Source: Branchiostoma belcheri (lineage: Eukaryota > Chordata > Leptocardii > Amphioxiformes > Branchiostomatidae). Taken from it: 64,000 bases of DNA. A program made the position numbers and the translations under genes. Location of the stretch: positions 1,646,586 through 1,710,585 of the forward strand of contig NW_017803824.1 of NCBI RefSeq assembly GCF_001625305.1, given 5' to 3'. The notes below the pieces were generated by a model, which saw only the letters and a list, made by a program, of their open reading frames with translations, was not told the origin of the DNA and ran no database searches. Positions 22,801-37,800 of this stretch are shown piece by piece (positions within the stretch are counted from its first letter, which is position 1; the number at the start of each line of letters is the position of its first letter).

Positions 22801-25800
22801 GAGGAAGCATTAAATATATTACTTCAAGAGTTTTGCTCCTTCAATTACAGTGCTTAAAGTATAGGAACTTTTGGCTAGAGCATCCAATGTATTAGAGTTT
22901 GGGAATGCATCTACATGTACAGCAGCGACACCTGTGCTGTGCAATGTGAACCAGTCAGAATTGCCTTGAGGAAGGTGACAGACGGTCACTGAAACGTCTG
23001 CTGAATAAAATACTTGGTTGTGTACAAAAGTAACTTTTGAATCAGTAGTTGCATTCAACTGGAAGAGTGGAAAGCCAGTCTAATGTACATGCTTACATAG
23101 AAGAGATCTTGAGACTGCTAACAATCAGAGTGGAAGGTAAAACTCGTACTCTTTTTGAAACATTATAAAATCATGAACATCTTTAATAGCCACAAACTAA
23201 TACAGGTTTGTAGGGTGCAGTTAAAGTGTAGGACTGGTGAATAGTGGAATCTTTTATAAAAATTGCCACCCAGTGAGTGGAAATACCTTCTGATACTGAT
23301 GTCCAAAATATTCAATGCAGGTGACAAAAAATGGGAATAACAAAACATCAACAAAATGAGAATAGATTTTGTTATGAAAGACCATGAGACAAGAACACCC
23401 TGGCTACGTGTTACTACAATTGTGCTGTCCCAATGGCGTTCACCAGAAAATGACAAATCAACAGTTACTGTGATTAAAACTGGAATAAAAATTACACGGC
23501 ATAGGAATGATTAAGTTACATTATTGTCTTACTAGACTAGAAGTTTGCATAGTGAGAAACTAGCAATTTGAAATATTGTATTCTGTTACAGAAGTAAACT
23601 TTTTATGTACTATATTAGTTTGTTGTATCATTTTGAAGCATTTTTTATTTTTATGAGCAATGTATCAATATTTTAACATAATTCTTCTAAAGTTAGTTTG
23701 TACATTTGTTTTCTACTTTGTTTATGCATGCAGGGCACATTGAAAATTGCTAACATGGCAACATGTAACCCCTGGTTAAATAAATAAAATGAAATAAAAA
23801 TAAAATTATCCACAGATGTAAGCAGTACTTACTGAGAGCCTTGTGAGCAAACAGACTCATAGCACTCTGTAGTCTGTCAGGGCGGATGGTCTGTACCAGC
23901 AGGACCTACAACAACAACAACCTGTTCAGCATATTCTGTGTGATCTGAAGAAAGATTTGAGGTACATGTACCTCTCAAGTGTTTCAATGCCGAAAAAGGC
24001 ATGATCAGAGAAGACAGAGTGACTTGACCGTACACCTGGGCCAGAAACACATAGTATTACATGTATGCACAAGTAACACACACATCAAGTATACATGGAT
24101 ACATATTTATCAACCTTACAACTTTAACAAGCATGCTATTAACAGCAAATCATGACAATTACTCATGTATTAAAACTCGCATTTTACTGACCTGAAATTG
24201 TGAGAAAGTCCTGAGCACTGAGATGTATCACATCTACATGAATTTGGTAACAAATGATACTGAGCGAGTAGTAAGAAGTTTCCTTACCTGTTGGAAGAGG
24301 GAGATCTTGTTTGCGATGGGCGGTGGGAACTCCTGCTCACACTGAGAGCTGCGAGAGAAGTTCAGCCACAGGTCACTGTCCTCCAAGTTCAAGGTCTGGT
24401 GCAGGCTGGGGAAGTTTGTCTGAGGACAGAGACACATGGTTTATTTGTGAGCCAAATTACTCCTGACATACATGTAGTTGATTGTATATAAACTTACAAA
24501 TTGTAACACAGTCAAACTTGTATCCAACGACCACTCATGGGACCAAGGAAATATGGTTGTTAACTGGGCTTGGTTGTTTTGACTGGGCTTGGTTGTTGGA
24601 TTATGAAAACTGGGTGATTGGTTGGAATAATGATACTGAGTCTCACAATAGGCTCTAAGTATTACTATTCACTACAATATTATTGTATCTTTTATCAAGA
24701 AACCATTATAATGATGAAGCACACAAGTTTTCACCTGCAACAGTGGTGCCTAATGTTGTAATAATTCAGTACTACCTATTCACATGACTGAAATCTGTAA
24801 AATTTTCAATGGGAATTTCTTATTGTTTCTTGCTATTTTACCAATGCTTGGAGCTCCTAGATATTATTATTATAATAGATACCTTTTTTAAATACGTACA
24901 TGTATAATCTGTATTCAAAAAGGGTATCTAATAAACATATCTAAGGGCTCCAAGATGCAAGATTGTAGAAGACTTTGAGAAAATGACACCAAGGTTAATA
25001 CAATGTAAATCATTGCACGTTTACAACAAGTGGTTTGTTTACCTTGAGTTGATGAACATCTGTAGCTCGTTCCTGGTCGATCCATGACGGGAGAGAATCT
25101 CTCAGCTGTTTCTGGGAGTCCTGCAGTTCATTAGGAAGTAATTAAAGTAATTAGTGATTTGTTGTGGTTTGACATAATCCTGTAATCACGTGTGAACTTG
25201 TCTAATTGCGAAGGTCTGGCTTCCTCTAACCCCCTGGGTACCTCATGTTTTATGCATGGGACTCTGTGAATTATGTATTCTGTGCTAACGAAAAAACAAC
25301 TGGGCAGGTATCCCAGCACAAGAGACCCTTTAAATGGTCACAATATTTCCATGATTATAGGGGCTGGCGCAATGGGAGACAAATAATAAAAATTTTGAGG
25401 AATGATTGGACCAGGATCTTTGGCTGGTTTTTTTTAATTGAGTTTCAACCATTGCAAAAAAACATCTTCTATATAGTCTATAGATATTCAAACTTGTAAG
25501 TCCTACCAAGAAGATGATAGCAAAGAAATGTGGACTAGTATATTGGCTAGTATCTTAGCAGGGTTCTCAGTGTCTCCTGTAAATGTCGGGCTCAGTTCTC
25601 ACCTGCCTCCTGAAGGTGTCTGAGATGATGAGACCCAGGAACATCTCCCACTCCTGGACAATCAAGAACACAAACCACTCATTCATAAATGTCAAGGAAA
25701 CAAACTTACACCAGTGCAGGTAGTCAGAAAAACTACCAATATCTCAATCCCTGTGTTAAGGGAAGAGGAGGAAGACACAGAAACGCACCAATGAGTTACT

Positions 25801-28800
25801 GGTTCTAAACTCGGTTATTTAAAACTTTGGAACGTTCATGAATGATGAATGGCCGGTCCCCTCCGTTAAACGTAGCAATAGTTTGACATACATAAGTTTG
25901 ACTGTCAGCTATACTATTCTTTCTTGTCAGAGGTCCAGTTCCTATGTATGCTATCGGTCACAAAGTTCAGATCTTCAAATAAGTGAATGCAATAGTTCAA
26001 CATTCGTAACTTCGACTGTCTGCTACACCTGAAATCACAAAGCTATAGAGACAGGGGAGACTGACCTGTTCCTGGAAGAGCTCAGGGTGCATGCCGTGGA
26101 CCAGGTGGATGGCAAACATCAGGCGGTCCGCCTGGAGGGGAAGACGAGATTGGTATAAAAATAACATATTAGCTATATACAGATGTATGATAGGAATATG
26201 ATTCTCATTAGTAAAACTATCAAACTAACTTTCCACATGTACAGTCATGTATTTATTAGTAAACTTTTTAAATTCCAAAGCTTTAATTAAGGGCTATCAT
26301 GTGGTGGAAATTGACAGGATTGGACCATAGCTGTAATGATTTCTTTGACATTTAATTTATTACTGAAACCTTAAAGTCTTTTATTGATGTAGATGAAAGA
26401 AATTGTAAGAGTTTTAAGAAAATCTACAAATTTGAAATCTCAGCAATAACCTACTTAGTTAAATACATGAAACCTATGAATAAGGCATGTGAAAGAACCT
26501 TTACAACAGTACATAATTTTTTATTCACGGTGAATTTGTGTACAATAGAAACTTGTGTTCAAACCATCTATTTATAGACCCAATGATGGGCCGACTGCTG
26601 TGACCAAAGTCTATCCAAACTCAATACCTACAAAGCCAACATGCTGGCTATGATCTTAAAATAGCCTAGAGGTCCTTTGGTCACTTCTGAGGTCACTTCA
26701 GCTGTATTGTAGACCACTGGACCATGTACATGTGTGGATAATCGGTTTAACACCAATTATATCATCATTGGGGAAGGCACTTCAAACAGTTTTCCTCACT
26801 GGATGCAGGTAAAAAATGAGTACTACCTGACTTTGGCTAGGCAACTCCTCTAGAATGGGACATGAAGCAGATGTCTCATGTTTGAGGAGAGTTAAACCTT
26901 GTGCATGTTAAGAAACCCAACACACTTATAATCTATGATATGTGTCCTCGGACACTAGTTTGTGTGACAAAATCAACCCTATCAGTCTGGTTTTACCAAG
27001 TTTGTATTTACCGAACAAAACAAGTCTGAGGTTTTATTCCAGAAGGCTGTCCACCAATTATGTGATACAAACAAACAAACAAACAAACAAACAAACAACA
27101 GAAACCTAGAGTTTACATCATGTATCCACGAGATAATGGTTTGTCAAATAGTCCCTCTTGAGGCAATTATTGACATTTTGAGTTTCAAGTTCAAATTGTC
27201 AAACCTAGCTAAGATGAAGTTCTGTGTGTGCCAAAAATGAAACCTATTCAATGTCATTTCCAAACCTCTCGGAAACCCATGCACGTAACATCTGCAATTA
27301 CTGCTGAAATTCATGAATGTAAAGTAGGCATTTTAGGGGAAATAGTCCCAAATAGTATGTGACCACAGAGAAAGGTCAATGACCTCTGTTATGATTTGCC
27401 CAGAGAAACAGTCTCACAAACAGTTTGCAAATGGTTTGTCCTTAGAACCTCCTTGGTCCTTCCAAGGTCGTTTAAAGTTGAGATTCATTTTCCTTGACCT
27501 TCAAAAGCCAATAAAGGAATATTCTTTCCTTGAACTCAAAGTGAATTACACAATAATCATGTATAACAAGCACAATGTAATGCCTCTCATACTTTTTGGC
27601 ACTGTTAAAGCTGACAGTTTTGAAATTTACTGTTAACAGTATGTTTCATCTCATCATGAAAGTTCATCTGTGTTGGTAGTAATCATAAAATGTTGAACTT
27701 TATTCCAAGAATTTCCAACACAAAGATTAAACAGAACTCAAATTTCTAACAACCACTGTTGCCTTCATCAGGATAATTAATGGCCAATTACTTCAAAATG
27801 TTATGTTTCACATCAGTATGTTTCATCATCAATGACATGTCACTTTTGCTGTGCATGTGATGGAAGATACAGTCCACTTTGATTCAGAGATGTACCCATT
27901 TTTCTCACCAGATCCCCAGACTCAGAGTTAAACCATCCAGCTTCAATGGCACATATAAATATTCCATGGCTGTCGGCTGTGTAATTAACGTGATTAGCCA
28001 CGCCATTCACACCTCGTGTAGCGCAGTTTTCCACTTCAATGACATCTGCTGGTCATTTGACAATCCCTCATTGTGGAGGGTCACAGTACTGATTAGATCA
28101 AATCTGCACATTAGAATGCCAAAGAGGGTTTGACGTCAGCAGGCCCCGAGGCTCCCCACGGGCGAACCACAGACTCAGCACATGAGGACCGGGGAGGACA
28201 ATGGTCGCCACGGAGATCTAATTGGTTACCCCGGCAACGGGAGAGCCGAGGAACCAATGCCGTGAAAGCCTTGAAAGAGCAAGTACGAGCCCATCCTCAT
28301 GCACAACTCCCTGAGCCACTTGTCGGGAGATCGCAGTGCCGAATTGCTTCCCATCAGAGCAAGGGCAGTCAGTCCAGAGGACGTGTGGGAGACTGCGGAT
28401 CCTTCCAGACCTGACTGTGGAGGCAGCGCGGCCGTGGTGAAGCTTCCCTCTCTGCTAGCGGAAGATTTTCTCTCATTCTGAAGTTCATCATTCAAAGGTA
28501 GGAGCTTTTTTAATGCCTTGATATCTATACTATAGTAGATGGATTTTGCCCATGATACTGTATTTTCCCTCTCTGCATGTGGAAGTTTTTCTCTCAATCC
28601 CGAAGTTTGTCATTCAAAGGTAGGAACTTTTTTATGCCTTAAAGTTGCCCTAAGTATTTGACAGGCCGATAGTACGCTGGGAGCATTACATTTCAAAAGT
28701 CGTTTTTTGGTCACTTTTTAAAGTCGAAAGTTGAATCAATCCTATCCTACCCATACCTCATTTTTATGCCTTAAAAGTGCCCCTAAGCATTATCAGGCCG

Positions 28801-31800
28801 ATAGTAATGCTGGGAATATTAGATTTCAAAAGTTGGTTTTTCTCACTTTTTCACGTAGTAAGTTGAATCGACCCTGTCCTACCCCACACCTATAGTTGAT
28901 GAAGTTTTCCAGTGACTGTGTGTTTTATGATGTACTTCAACCCACAAAATCTCATTCAACTCATCACTATGATAGAAATAGCACTCTTGCTATATGTAAA
29001 GTAACTTAGACTAATTCTTCTTGTCTATATTGGAGCTGGAGTATTGGAAAGTTACAGAAGTTACTGATTTGCCATCATTTAAAGGGGTTTGTCACTATGT
29101 TTTTCTGATCAAACACACTGACAATGTAAATGAACTGTGTGGAAGATTATCACTTTTATGGAGTCTGGTAAAGAGTTTATATAGGCAAGGACTCTGTTTA
29201 CAGACAGCAGGTTTTATGTGCTAGCGTCAAACAGTCCCAACAATGGGAAAAGATTCACGAGGATCCCTGAGGAATCGTCATGGAACTGATTTGAGAATTT
29301 TTTTGGAGTTGGAAACATTTTGGGAATTTGGATTTGAAAACAATTTGGGATTTGGGAAAAAGTTGGGAAATGCTGCTCTGAGTTTAGCATTTAGTATAAA
29401 TGCTTCATTCTTTACTTATTATGTGGTTCTATACTTATTGGATGGTTCAGACTTTTTCCTTGCATTAGTTTGGAGAAAACTTTCAGCTACATGCTACAGA
29501 GTAAGTTAGAAGAATTTTATGGCGCAAATGTATGAAAGAAATAGTCATGTTGAGCTGATATGTGTGTTAATTGCACCCAAAGCAGTTTCAGGGCAGTAAG
29601 ACTGGATTTTCAAAGTCAATTTCCTGGTCATTTTTTGTAACAGTTAGTATGAATCAACCCAGATTTCAAAGTACACATGTATACTGATATCTGTGCAAAG
29701 TTGCTGACGGAAAACAGTTGCCTGTTTTGTATCCTTAGCTAATGTTCTTGCTCTTTGTTCCTCACGTAGCTTGTTTTTTTACTATTTCAAATGCTTCAAT
29801 GTATCAAATGATGACAATATGTGCTGTCACTGTAGTAAATATCAATCAGATGGACTTATGCAAGATACTTCTTGTTTTGCTGCCCTGAAATTGCATTGGA
29901 TCCCTTAATCTACGGCTTTCAAAGGTCTAGCCATTCGGCACCAAATTTGTAGTTATTCGGTTAGGTAGCCAGGAGAAGATTAATCTTAATGGTTTAAGTT
30001 GCTGGAGGATCTGTTGAATTTTATCTTTTTACACTGAGGGCTGGGCTCCATGTGTGTGGCAAATGTCTTTGGTTTTTGATCACTTCACATTGATTTGGTC
30101 TAAGACTGGCATCTGAAACAGAGATGATTATGAATCCAAAAAGACTATAATTGAAATCTCAAGTTAGTAAAGTCTATCTGTTTAGAGAAAGAACTCCCAC
30201 CCATATATAGAAAAAGATATTTTTCACACCAATTACATGAGGTAATGAGTCATAATGAATAACAAATATTTTCCTTGTGCTTCAGTTACGTGTGATGAAT
30301 GAAAATGATGAATAACTAATTAGGCTTACAAAACAAATGTTTTGCCTTTCACACCCCTGCATTATTTTATCTAAATCCTGTATAACATTACAGTCTCTAG
30401 CAATCTCAGAAAACATACTGAGAACAAAGTACAGAATCTGATGTTTGTGTGATACAACCTTCAAAACAGCAATCAGCCTTGCTGGATTCAAATGCTAAAA
30501 CGTTCAAATGACAGGAGAATATCTTCAATGGAACATTTCATATTGTAGAAATAAATCCTCAGAAGATTAGCAAGTAGTTTCTTTGAAAAAACGTTTCTAT
30601 TATTTTTGAAAGTAAGCTATGTTTATACTCCATGCTACATCTAGATCATTTTGTATCAAAGAGGTGACTACAACCTAATTTTCATAAGGAGAAACTTTAG
30701 TCTTGTCTTTTCCTGCACCTTTTTTTTTCATTTTCAGGGTGTCTTGGGACTGTCATGCACAAGATTAGGTCAGCATGGCTTAAAAGAAAGCAACATAATT
30801 TCACAGAAATTAAAGATTCATGAAGAAAAACTTGGGCATGTTCCAAGAAACCCTGATGACTCATGCCGTGTGTACCTCTTGGTACTGGGGTGGAGGTTGG
30901 GCAGTCTATGGTTCATGGTTTATTGTTTAAACGAAATCCATTAGTGACAGTACATATACATGACTTCACTACTCTTCCTGGAGTCTTAAGTTGTAACATG
31001 TACATGACATATGCTCATGCTCATAAGAACATGGTTCCCAGAGTCGCCCGCTTCATATTTCTGATTTGCAAAAAAAAAAATTCAGTCTCGGAGTCAACTC
31101 CAAAATGCTCGTATTTTGGTTGAAGGAGGTCCCTTCCCTTCAGTGTTGTTACAGTTTTTCCATCTATCAATGCAGTGGTTTCATCAAAGGTTTGAAATTT
31201 AATTACAAACTAGAGAGGCCGACATTTGCTTGGGAGCAAATACAGCATATTTCAGTCCATCTCCCTCCCACGCAAAAGTGGACTATTCCAAACTTACCCC
31301 AGTGTAAAACTGGCAAAGATTCTCAAATAAATGAATTATATAGTAGCTATGAAATTGAGAACAAAGATGCAAGAACAAGCACATTGAATCTCGAAAGCTT
31401 TACTAGTCTTATTACAGGTATGCAAATACTAACAATGATGAGATTTGATACATTTTGAAGGTCTTAGGCACATAAAATTGAATGTGTGGGTCATTCCGCA
31501 CGACTTACGTGCAATGTGACCTCAGGTAACCCGCAATGGAACACGTGTTCCATGGCCAACGACAGATGGAACAGGCCATTCTTTAGATAGAACATGGAAC
31601 GGGTATAGCACTTTTGGCCCTTTTTTTGCTGAAAATAGCCGATTAAAGTCCCCCAAATGAGTCATTTGGAAGTGGTGTATGCCAAATATGTGACTGCTAT
31701 TCTGTAGACACATGTTCAAGGTACCCTCATACCGAATTTCAGATCATTTGGTTGTAATACCAGGGCTCAGGATCCAAAAATCCATTTTTTGGCGAAAAAT

Positions 31801-34800
31801 GCCCCAAAAAACCTTCATAAATTTTTTTCAAAGGCATGTATCAAAAAAATGAAAAAAACGCCTGGGGGTATTGGCTCACTCTACCTCTATGCCAAATTTC
31901 AAGTCATTTGGCTGAATGATGGCGGAGTTGAATCCCTTTGACTGTGTGGCAGGAGGAGAAGAAGAAACATCAGAGAACACAATATATTTCATCCATACCA
32001 TAGTATGGACTGAAATATAACTAGCCTGGTATGTTGACTTCATGGCTCCTATCATGCCATTTGGGGCTATCTTAGGATGCCTTGGTCTGTTTATATTTTT
32101 TTTTTCCCTGTCGCTTCATATATTTTCTAAAAGATCTGAGAACCAACAAATCAAATTGGCGTGGCCTAAGGTACAGATGTTCTGACGTGATCTGGAAGTT
32201 AGAGTATTGTACGATTGGCGTGCCAGGCACTGCGTGTTCACCACGTGTACCGTGCACCCAGCAACCACAGGCCGGCACCAAGTATTTCTGTTTCTCACAA
32301 AAAACATGGAACCAACAATGGCCGGGACAGAAATAGACATCCTGTCTTGAAAGGTCAGGCCTTATTTGTTAACCAGCGATCAAACGACGATCGCCTGTCT
32401 GATTGATAGATGCCCACCCATATACCAGACGAGGTTGGCCCGACCTGTGACCACTCGCCCGTTCCCAAGAGATTTCCTGCCGTGCCGAACAATGCGACGG
32501 AGTTTGCGAAATTCACGGCCACCCATGCGAGCTTTAAGCCTCTTTAATCCCAGCTTGTGTAGGAAAACTTGAAGCAGAAAATCTGCACAGCGGGGTAATA
32601 CCCGGAATATCAAATGCGACGGCAGCGGGCAAAGCGCTGATCAGAAATAGAACAGTTCATTGTCCTTTTTCGGGTTACGTCCAACAATACTCTTTGTACT
32701 ACAGCACCTGCACTCCTTACAGTTGAGGCGACCAAAAAAACTCTTCTGAAAGAAACTAATCTGCACTACTCATTACCTCATCTTGATGAAATGTGTTAAG
32801 TAAATTAACAGGTTATAATACCCCTACAATAGTACAATGCTTGAAAATCATTATTTTTCCCACAGTACAGGCTGAATAAAAGTTCTAAACAGTAACTATG
32901 TGGCTCCTGATGTCCTACTGAGGGACAACTGTGTGTGCGAGATGTTAGTTAGGTTGAGGAATGAATCCCCTCTTTTATATGATTTTTCCCACAGAACTGT
33001 GAGGATGACAGCCTCTGCAGCGGCAGGTTTGCCACTCTTCCCTCTCACCATGCTGGTGTTGTGGACAACATTCGGGGCTGTACAGCAGGCAGCCTGCATG
33101 CCAGTGCAACCCCCGCCATCCCCAGTACATGGGGATGGGATGGTACCACCCTGGTTCACCAACACGCAACCCAACTCTACTGCAAAGGTGGAGAAAGTAG
33201 ATCCAGACCCTGCTACAGCAACACAACCCAGCATTAGAGATGTGGGGGTGAGTACCAGTGTAAGTGGAGTGACCCATACAACAGGCAGACTCCCAACCAC
33301 GACAACACAACCCATCCCCAGTAGTACCACCTGGGATGGCGTCTCCACAGCATCTACAACAACAGCCCCCCTGAGTAGTACTACCAGTACTGGTACACAT
33401 GGGGTGGATGTCACTGCAGACGGGACTGGACAACCCAAAAATGCCATCACCACTACTGTCACCCCACCACCCGAGAGGACTGGTATAGAGCAAGGTATGT
33501 CATGAAGTTTGTACACAATCATATAGTTATGATACTGTGGTAACTCTACGGATGGCAATATTATTTGCTTAGCAACATCAATTCTTTAAAAAGGTTAGAA
33601 GTACCAACTTTCATCAGGCTCTTTAGAAGTGCATTGAAGGAAAAGGTAAACACATATACCTAGGAAGAGAATTTTTCAATGCTGTTTATGGTTACTGATA
33701 GAGTGTTTGAGTGATACTATCAAATGATTCAACATTCTCTGTCCTTGGTGCTGAAAATGTATATTCACAACAACCATTAGATGCCAAATCCCTCCATCTC
33801 CCTGTTTCCATTACAACACACAGCAATGCCATTTTTCCTAAGCAACACTTCCTACCCTAAACAGGTCCGGATGCTAAGGTGACAACTCCAGCAACAAAAG
33901 GTATAGAAGCAACCTCAGTTAGTGAGGTGAGTGAAAGTGGGGACAGAAGAAGTGGCAAAGGTCTCAGACACGGTTGGCAGGGGGATGACAGTAGTGTCTT
34001 TGGGACAGCAACCGAACAACCACAAATGAGGAAGAATGGTGGATCCTACCAAGCTACTACAACTGATGCGCCAGCACAACAGACTGAGACAAAACCTGAC
34101 ACTACTCCCCTGGACACAACATCAATGAAGATGAAAACCACAGAAAAGCCAACTGAAAGCAGCTCTCACCAAGAGAAAAGTACACAGCCACCAAGTGATC
34201 CTAAAACTGTCCAGTCTCAGAGCACAACAGCAGATCCTACAACTACCCCCTCACTGAGTACAACAACACAGTCACAAAGCACAAAGATGGACACTACAAC
34301 AACCGAATCACCAAGCACGGCAGTAGATCTAACAACAACCCAATCACCAAACACAACAGCAGATCCTGCAAGTTTGCACCAAACACAGGTAACACCTAGA
34401 ATGGGACAGAACCAGAAAAATCAACAGGCCACAGATGTTTCTGTAAGCTCCCAAACAACAATCATGACAGCTGCTGAGACCACCACTCTTAGGCCAACAG
34501 TAGAGATGACACAGAAACATGACATCCTACAGCCAGCATTGCCCGCACACACAGATGAAAGAGTACAAGTGGTTACAATAGGAACAGACCAAGAACTTCC
34601 CAAAGGATGGCAACGGGATGGAAGCTCAGTCCAAGATGGTGGGGAAAGCAAGAGTGTAGAAGAAACTGTCCAACCTGGTGACAAGAACACGACCAACAAT
34701 AATGTATCTGCTATTCTTACAACAGAGCCAGTCATCATACAAGAACGCAAAACAAGTGAACAGACACCCACCACAGCTCAAACAATCTCTATACAAACCA

Positions 34801-37800
34801 CAACAGCCATGCCAGATGGAACAGAGCAGTCCACACAGAAAATCCAGCCCACAACTCCACAATCGAAACAAATCTTTGTAATGGAAAATGAACAAGGTGT
34901 TACACAGAGCCCAGACAAGAACCAACACTGGTCAACCACTTCACAAACTACAGTAGTTATCAGCAGGGAAGACAGGATAGGTACTAAGCAGTCAGCTGAA
35001 ATGGAACAGAAGCTGACCACTCCTGACCCAACAAGGCCTGCGGAGGATGACCATCAACTGACCACTTCCTTACCTGTTCAGCCATCAAGTGCAGGGGCAT
35101 CTACCATCACACAGAATGAGAATCTTCAGACTGCACAACAGCAAACAAACATAAACAATGGTGAGAGTTCACCTACCACTTCACTACCTGCAGACACTCA
35201 GAGCATAACAACCACATCCACAGCAAAGGCTACCACAGAAACAATGCCCACAGAAGTTCCAAGGTACTTAGAAGCTGAGGTTTTTGCTCCAGAAGAAGTG
35301 ACAGTCCATGAAAGGCAAGACGAAGAGGAAAATCTTGACCAAGATGAGCAGCCAACTGTAAGTTCAAGCCAAGAAGGCGGAGATGACAGTTGGCAGCAGC
35401 ATGTAGAAGTGATGGTACATGCTGAAGTACTGTGTGAGGAGGTACCTGATGGTGTGGCTGAGTTGCCTCTATTTGCAGATTCTGGCCTTCACATACAAGC
35501 AAGTGCTGAGGATGTCTCTCAAGGAAGTGGTGACAGATCTGTCCAGTCAGAATCTAAGGAGACTTCAGAAGAAATCTCAGAGGATATAGATGGGCAGGAT
35601 GGTATAGATGAAACTATGGTGACTACTACTGTGGCAATGGGTGACGAGGCTGTTGAGAGAATTTTATCTGAAGACTTTCTCCAAGATGAAGGCAAGCATG
35701 CTGAAGCCATGTCATTGTTTACAGACTCTGAGGCAGAACAGACTGGTGAGGAAAAGACGAAGGAACCAAAACAAGAGGAGGGAAGAAAAGTTCAAGAGGA
35801 ACTCACCGAGAAACCTTCACAAGTAATGGAACTTGTCACAGAATCAGCCGATCAAGATAGAGAAACAACAGAGCAAGTCACTCAGTCACCCAATGAGGAG
35901 AGGGGAACAACAGAATATGCCACACAGCCATCCAATCAGGACAGAGAGACAACCACTGTTTACCAACCACCAATCATCGTCACCTATGGCCCATTTGATC
36001 CCCTAGTGGCAGATGAAGAAAGTGAGGGTATCCTACCAACAGATCTGACAGTCCCAAGCAAGGATGGAAAGGGGTCTGCATCAGATAAAAAAGACAGCAT
36101 GTTGGCAAACCTAGCAGAAACAACCACTCAAACAACCACAGGAGTGGCAACAACAGATGAGAGGATGGGAACAGAACTGACATCAGCAGCACCTTCAAGA
36201 AAAACAACTGCGACAGCAAACACTCTGTTCACAGAGGAAGAAGAACAAGAAGTCATCTCATTTGTTTCAACAATGCCTGTGTCTACTACCACAACAGTGG
36301 CAAAAACTACTTCAACTTCAAAGGCAATGACTAGTGACACTAGTACAGCAGAAGAGACAACAACAAGCACTGTAACAGTTCCCACAACACCATCTATAGG
36401 TGCAACAACTAAGATGTCAAAGCCATCAATAATCCCAACAACCAAGAGGCCAGTCTCTCTTACTCCAACTGACAGACAAGCTACCACAACACAAGACCCC
36501 TTAGACTTTGAAATGTTCACAGCAGAAACAGATCTTGCAGCTCACATGATAGGAAAAATAACAGCTAATCAGGAAGGTACCAAGGATGACAGCAATGCAT
36601 CTGAAGATGAGCTATCAAGTCCTGCTCCCACAACGGAAGACATGCTTGGACGTCTCTTCAGCACAGAGTCACCTGATGAAGCCTCTACTGTGGATACCAC
36701 ACTGAGCAGCACACTATCCCAAACAACAGAGGAAGACTTCCTATCAACACGTAAACCCTTTGCCAAGGAGGATGGAACAACAGTACCGAACACATCAGTA
36801 GAAAGTACAGAGCAACCCAAAGCATCAGAAAAACTATCATCAGAAACTGTGACACAAGCCACTCCAAGAGTAGAAAATACAACATCAATGGTGGCTAGTG
36901 CAAAAAATATACAAGACTTAACAACACAGAAAGCTGAAAGTTCAAGTAGTGAGACAAAATCAAGCACCAAAATACCATCTTCCATGAAAACAGTGACAAT
37001 GTCACCTTCAGTGAAGAAGACAACAGCTAATACAGGTATGAAGGAGGTTCAACCAACTAGAAATGCTCCAGCTTTAAGAGATATCATAACTGTCAGACTA
37101 TCTAAGACAGTAGAAGTGGTGACGGAGCCAACTGTGGCAAGCACAGAACAAAGTACAACAACCACCAGGAAATCAGCACCTGGGACATCGACCTTGGACA
37201 CAAATATGACAACAGTTTCACCAGGTGTAGCTGGTCAAAAGTTAATGGGAAGCACAGGTGAACCTAAGATGATGACCACAACAAGAGGAATTGAGACAAC
37301 AACAGTTCAGCCTGCAGCAACAGAACACACTACAACAATAACCCAAACATCTGCAGAAGTAGCATCGGAAGGCATTCAAGAAAGTCTGAATGTTGATGCC
37401 TCTATCGACACTTCATCAAATCAGACAGGAGAAATTCTTAACACACCATCTCAAGCAACTTCTGCAACAGTCCAGCCAACTTCAACAGCTTTGTCTGAAA
37501 AAGGCATGCAAACGACAGAAACAGACATTTCTACTGCGCGGCAACATGACATTGAGGTCACAACAATGCTCCCCAAAACTTCAACTGTCCAGCCTGCACT
37601 AGTAACAACTCCAAAGGTGATGGTAAAACAAAGCACCACAACAGCAGAAACTACTGAGGATATCAGTGTGCCTGTTGCATCTACAAAAACAACAGCAACA
37701 CAAAAGGTGGAAGAGCAAAGACGCTTGCCTGCAATTATCACTGTGCTAACTGCCCAACCGCCTGTTACAATGGATGAACCTGACTCCTCAACAAAAGTGT

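Larger units (their letters stand above)
20718..26131 (-). other. DYNC2H1: DYNC2H1: AAA6 module
   Basis: Nine exons from 26066-26131 to 20718-20873 encode AAA6. Conserved blocks are [135 protein letters not shown] and SLAWFHA-like [19 protein letters not shown]. Exon 22263-22426 is followed, on its acceptor side, by two truncated copies of itself. Confidence 0.95.
26132..32994. other. Proximal part of the 15.5-kb DYNC2H1 intron
   Basis: No conserved coding frame is seen. Contents include a decayed SINE (about 26,730-27,100, ending in an AAAC run), a repeat fragment at about 27,690-27,790, the GC-rich candidate promoter at 28,130-28,497, local duplications at 28,443-28,640 and 28,637-28,890, a nested transposon pair at 31,044-32,172, and a GC-richer stretch at 32,173-32,650 of unknown nature. 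Confidence 0.5.

Noticed and set aside
27879..28414. Two adjoining plus-strand frames of 84 and 94 residues
   Set aside because: They overlap the candidate promoter and show no conserved motif or splice support.
32380..32613. Basic 77-residue minus-strand frame
   Set aside because: No start context, no recognisable domain and no repeat partner. Judged chance in a GC-richer patch.
32896..33558. 220-residue open frame on the minus strand
   Set aside because: It is antisense to the first coding exon of the mucin-like gene. It is Val/Gly/Cys-rich only because the sense strand is Thr/Pro-rich.
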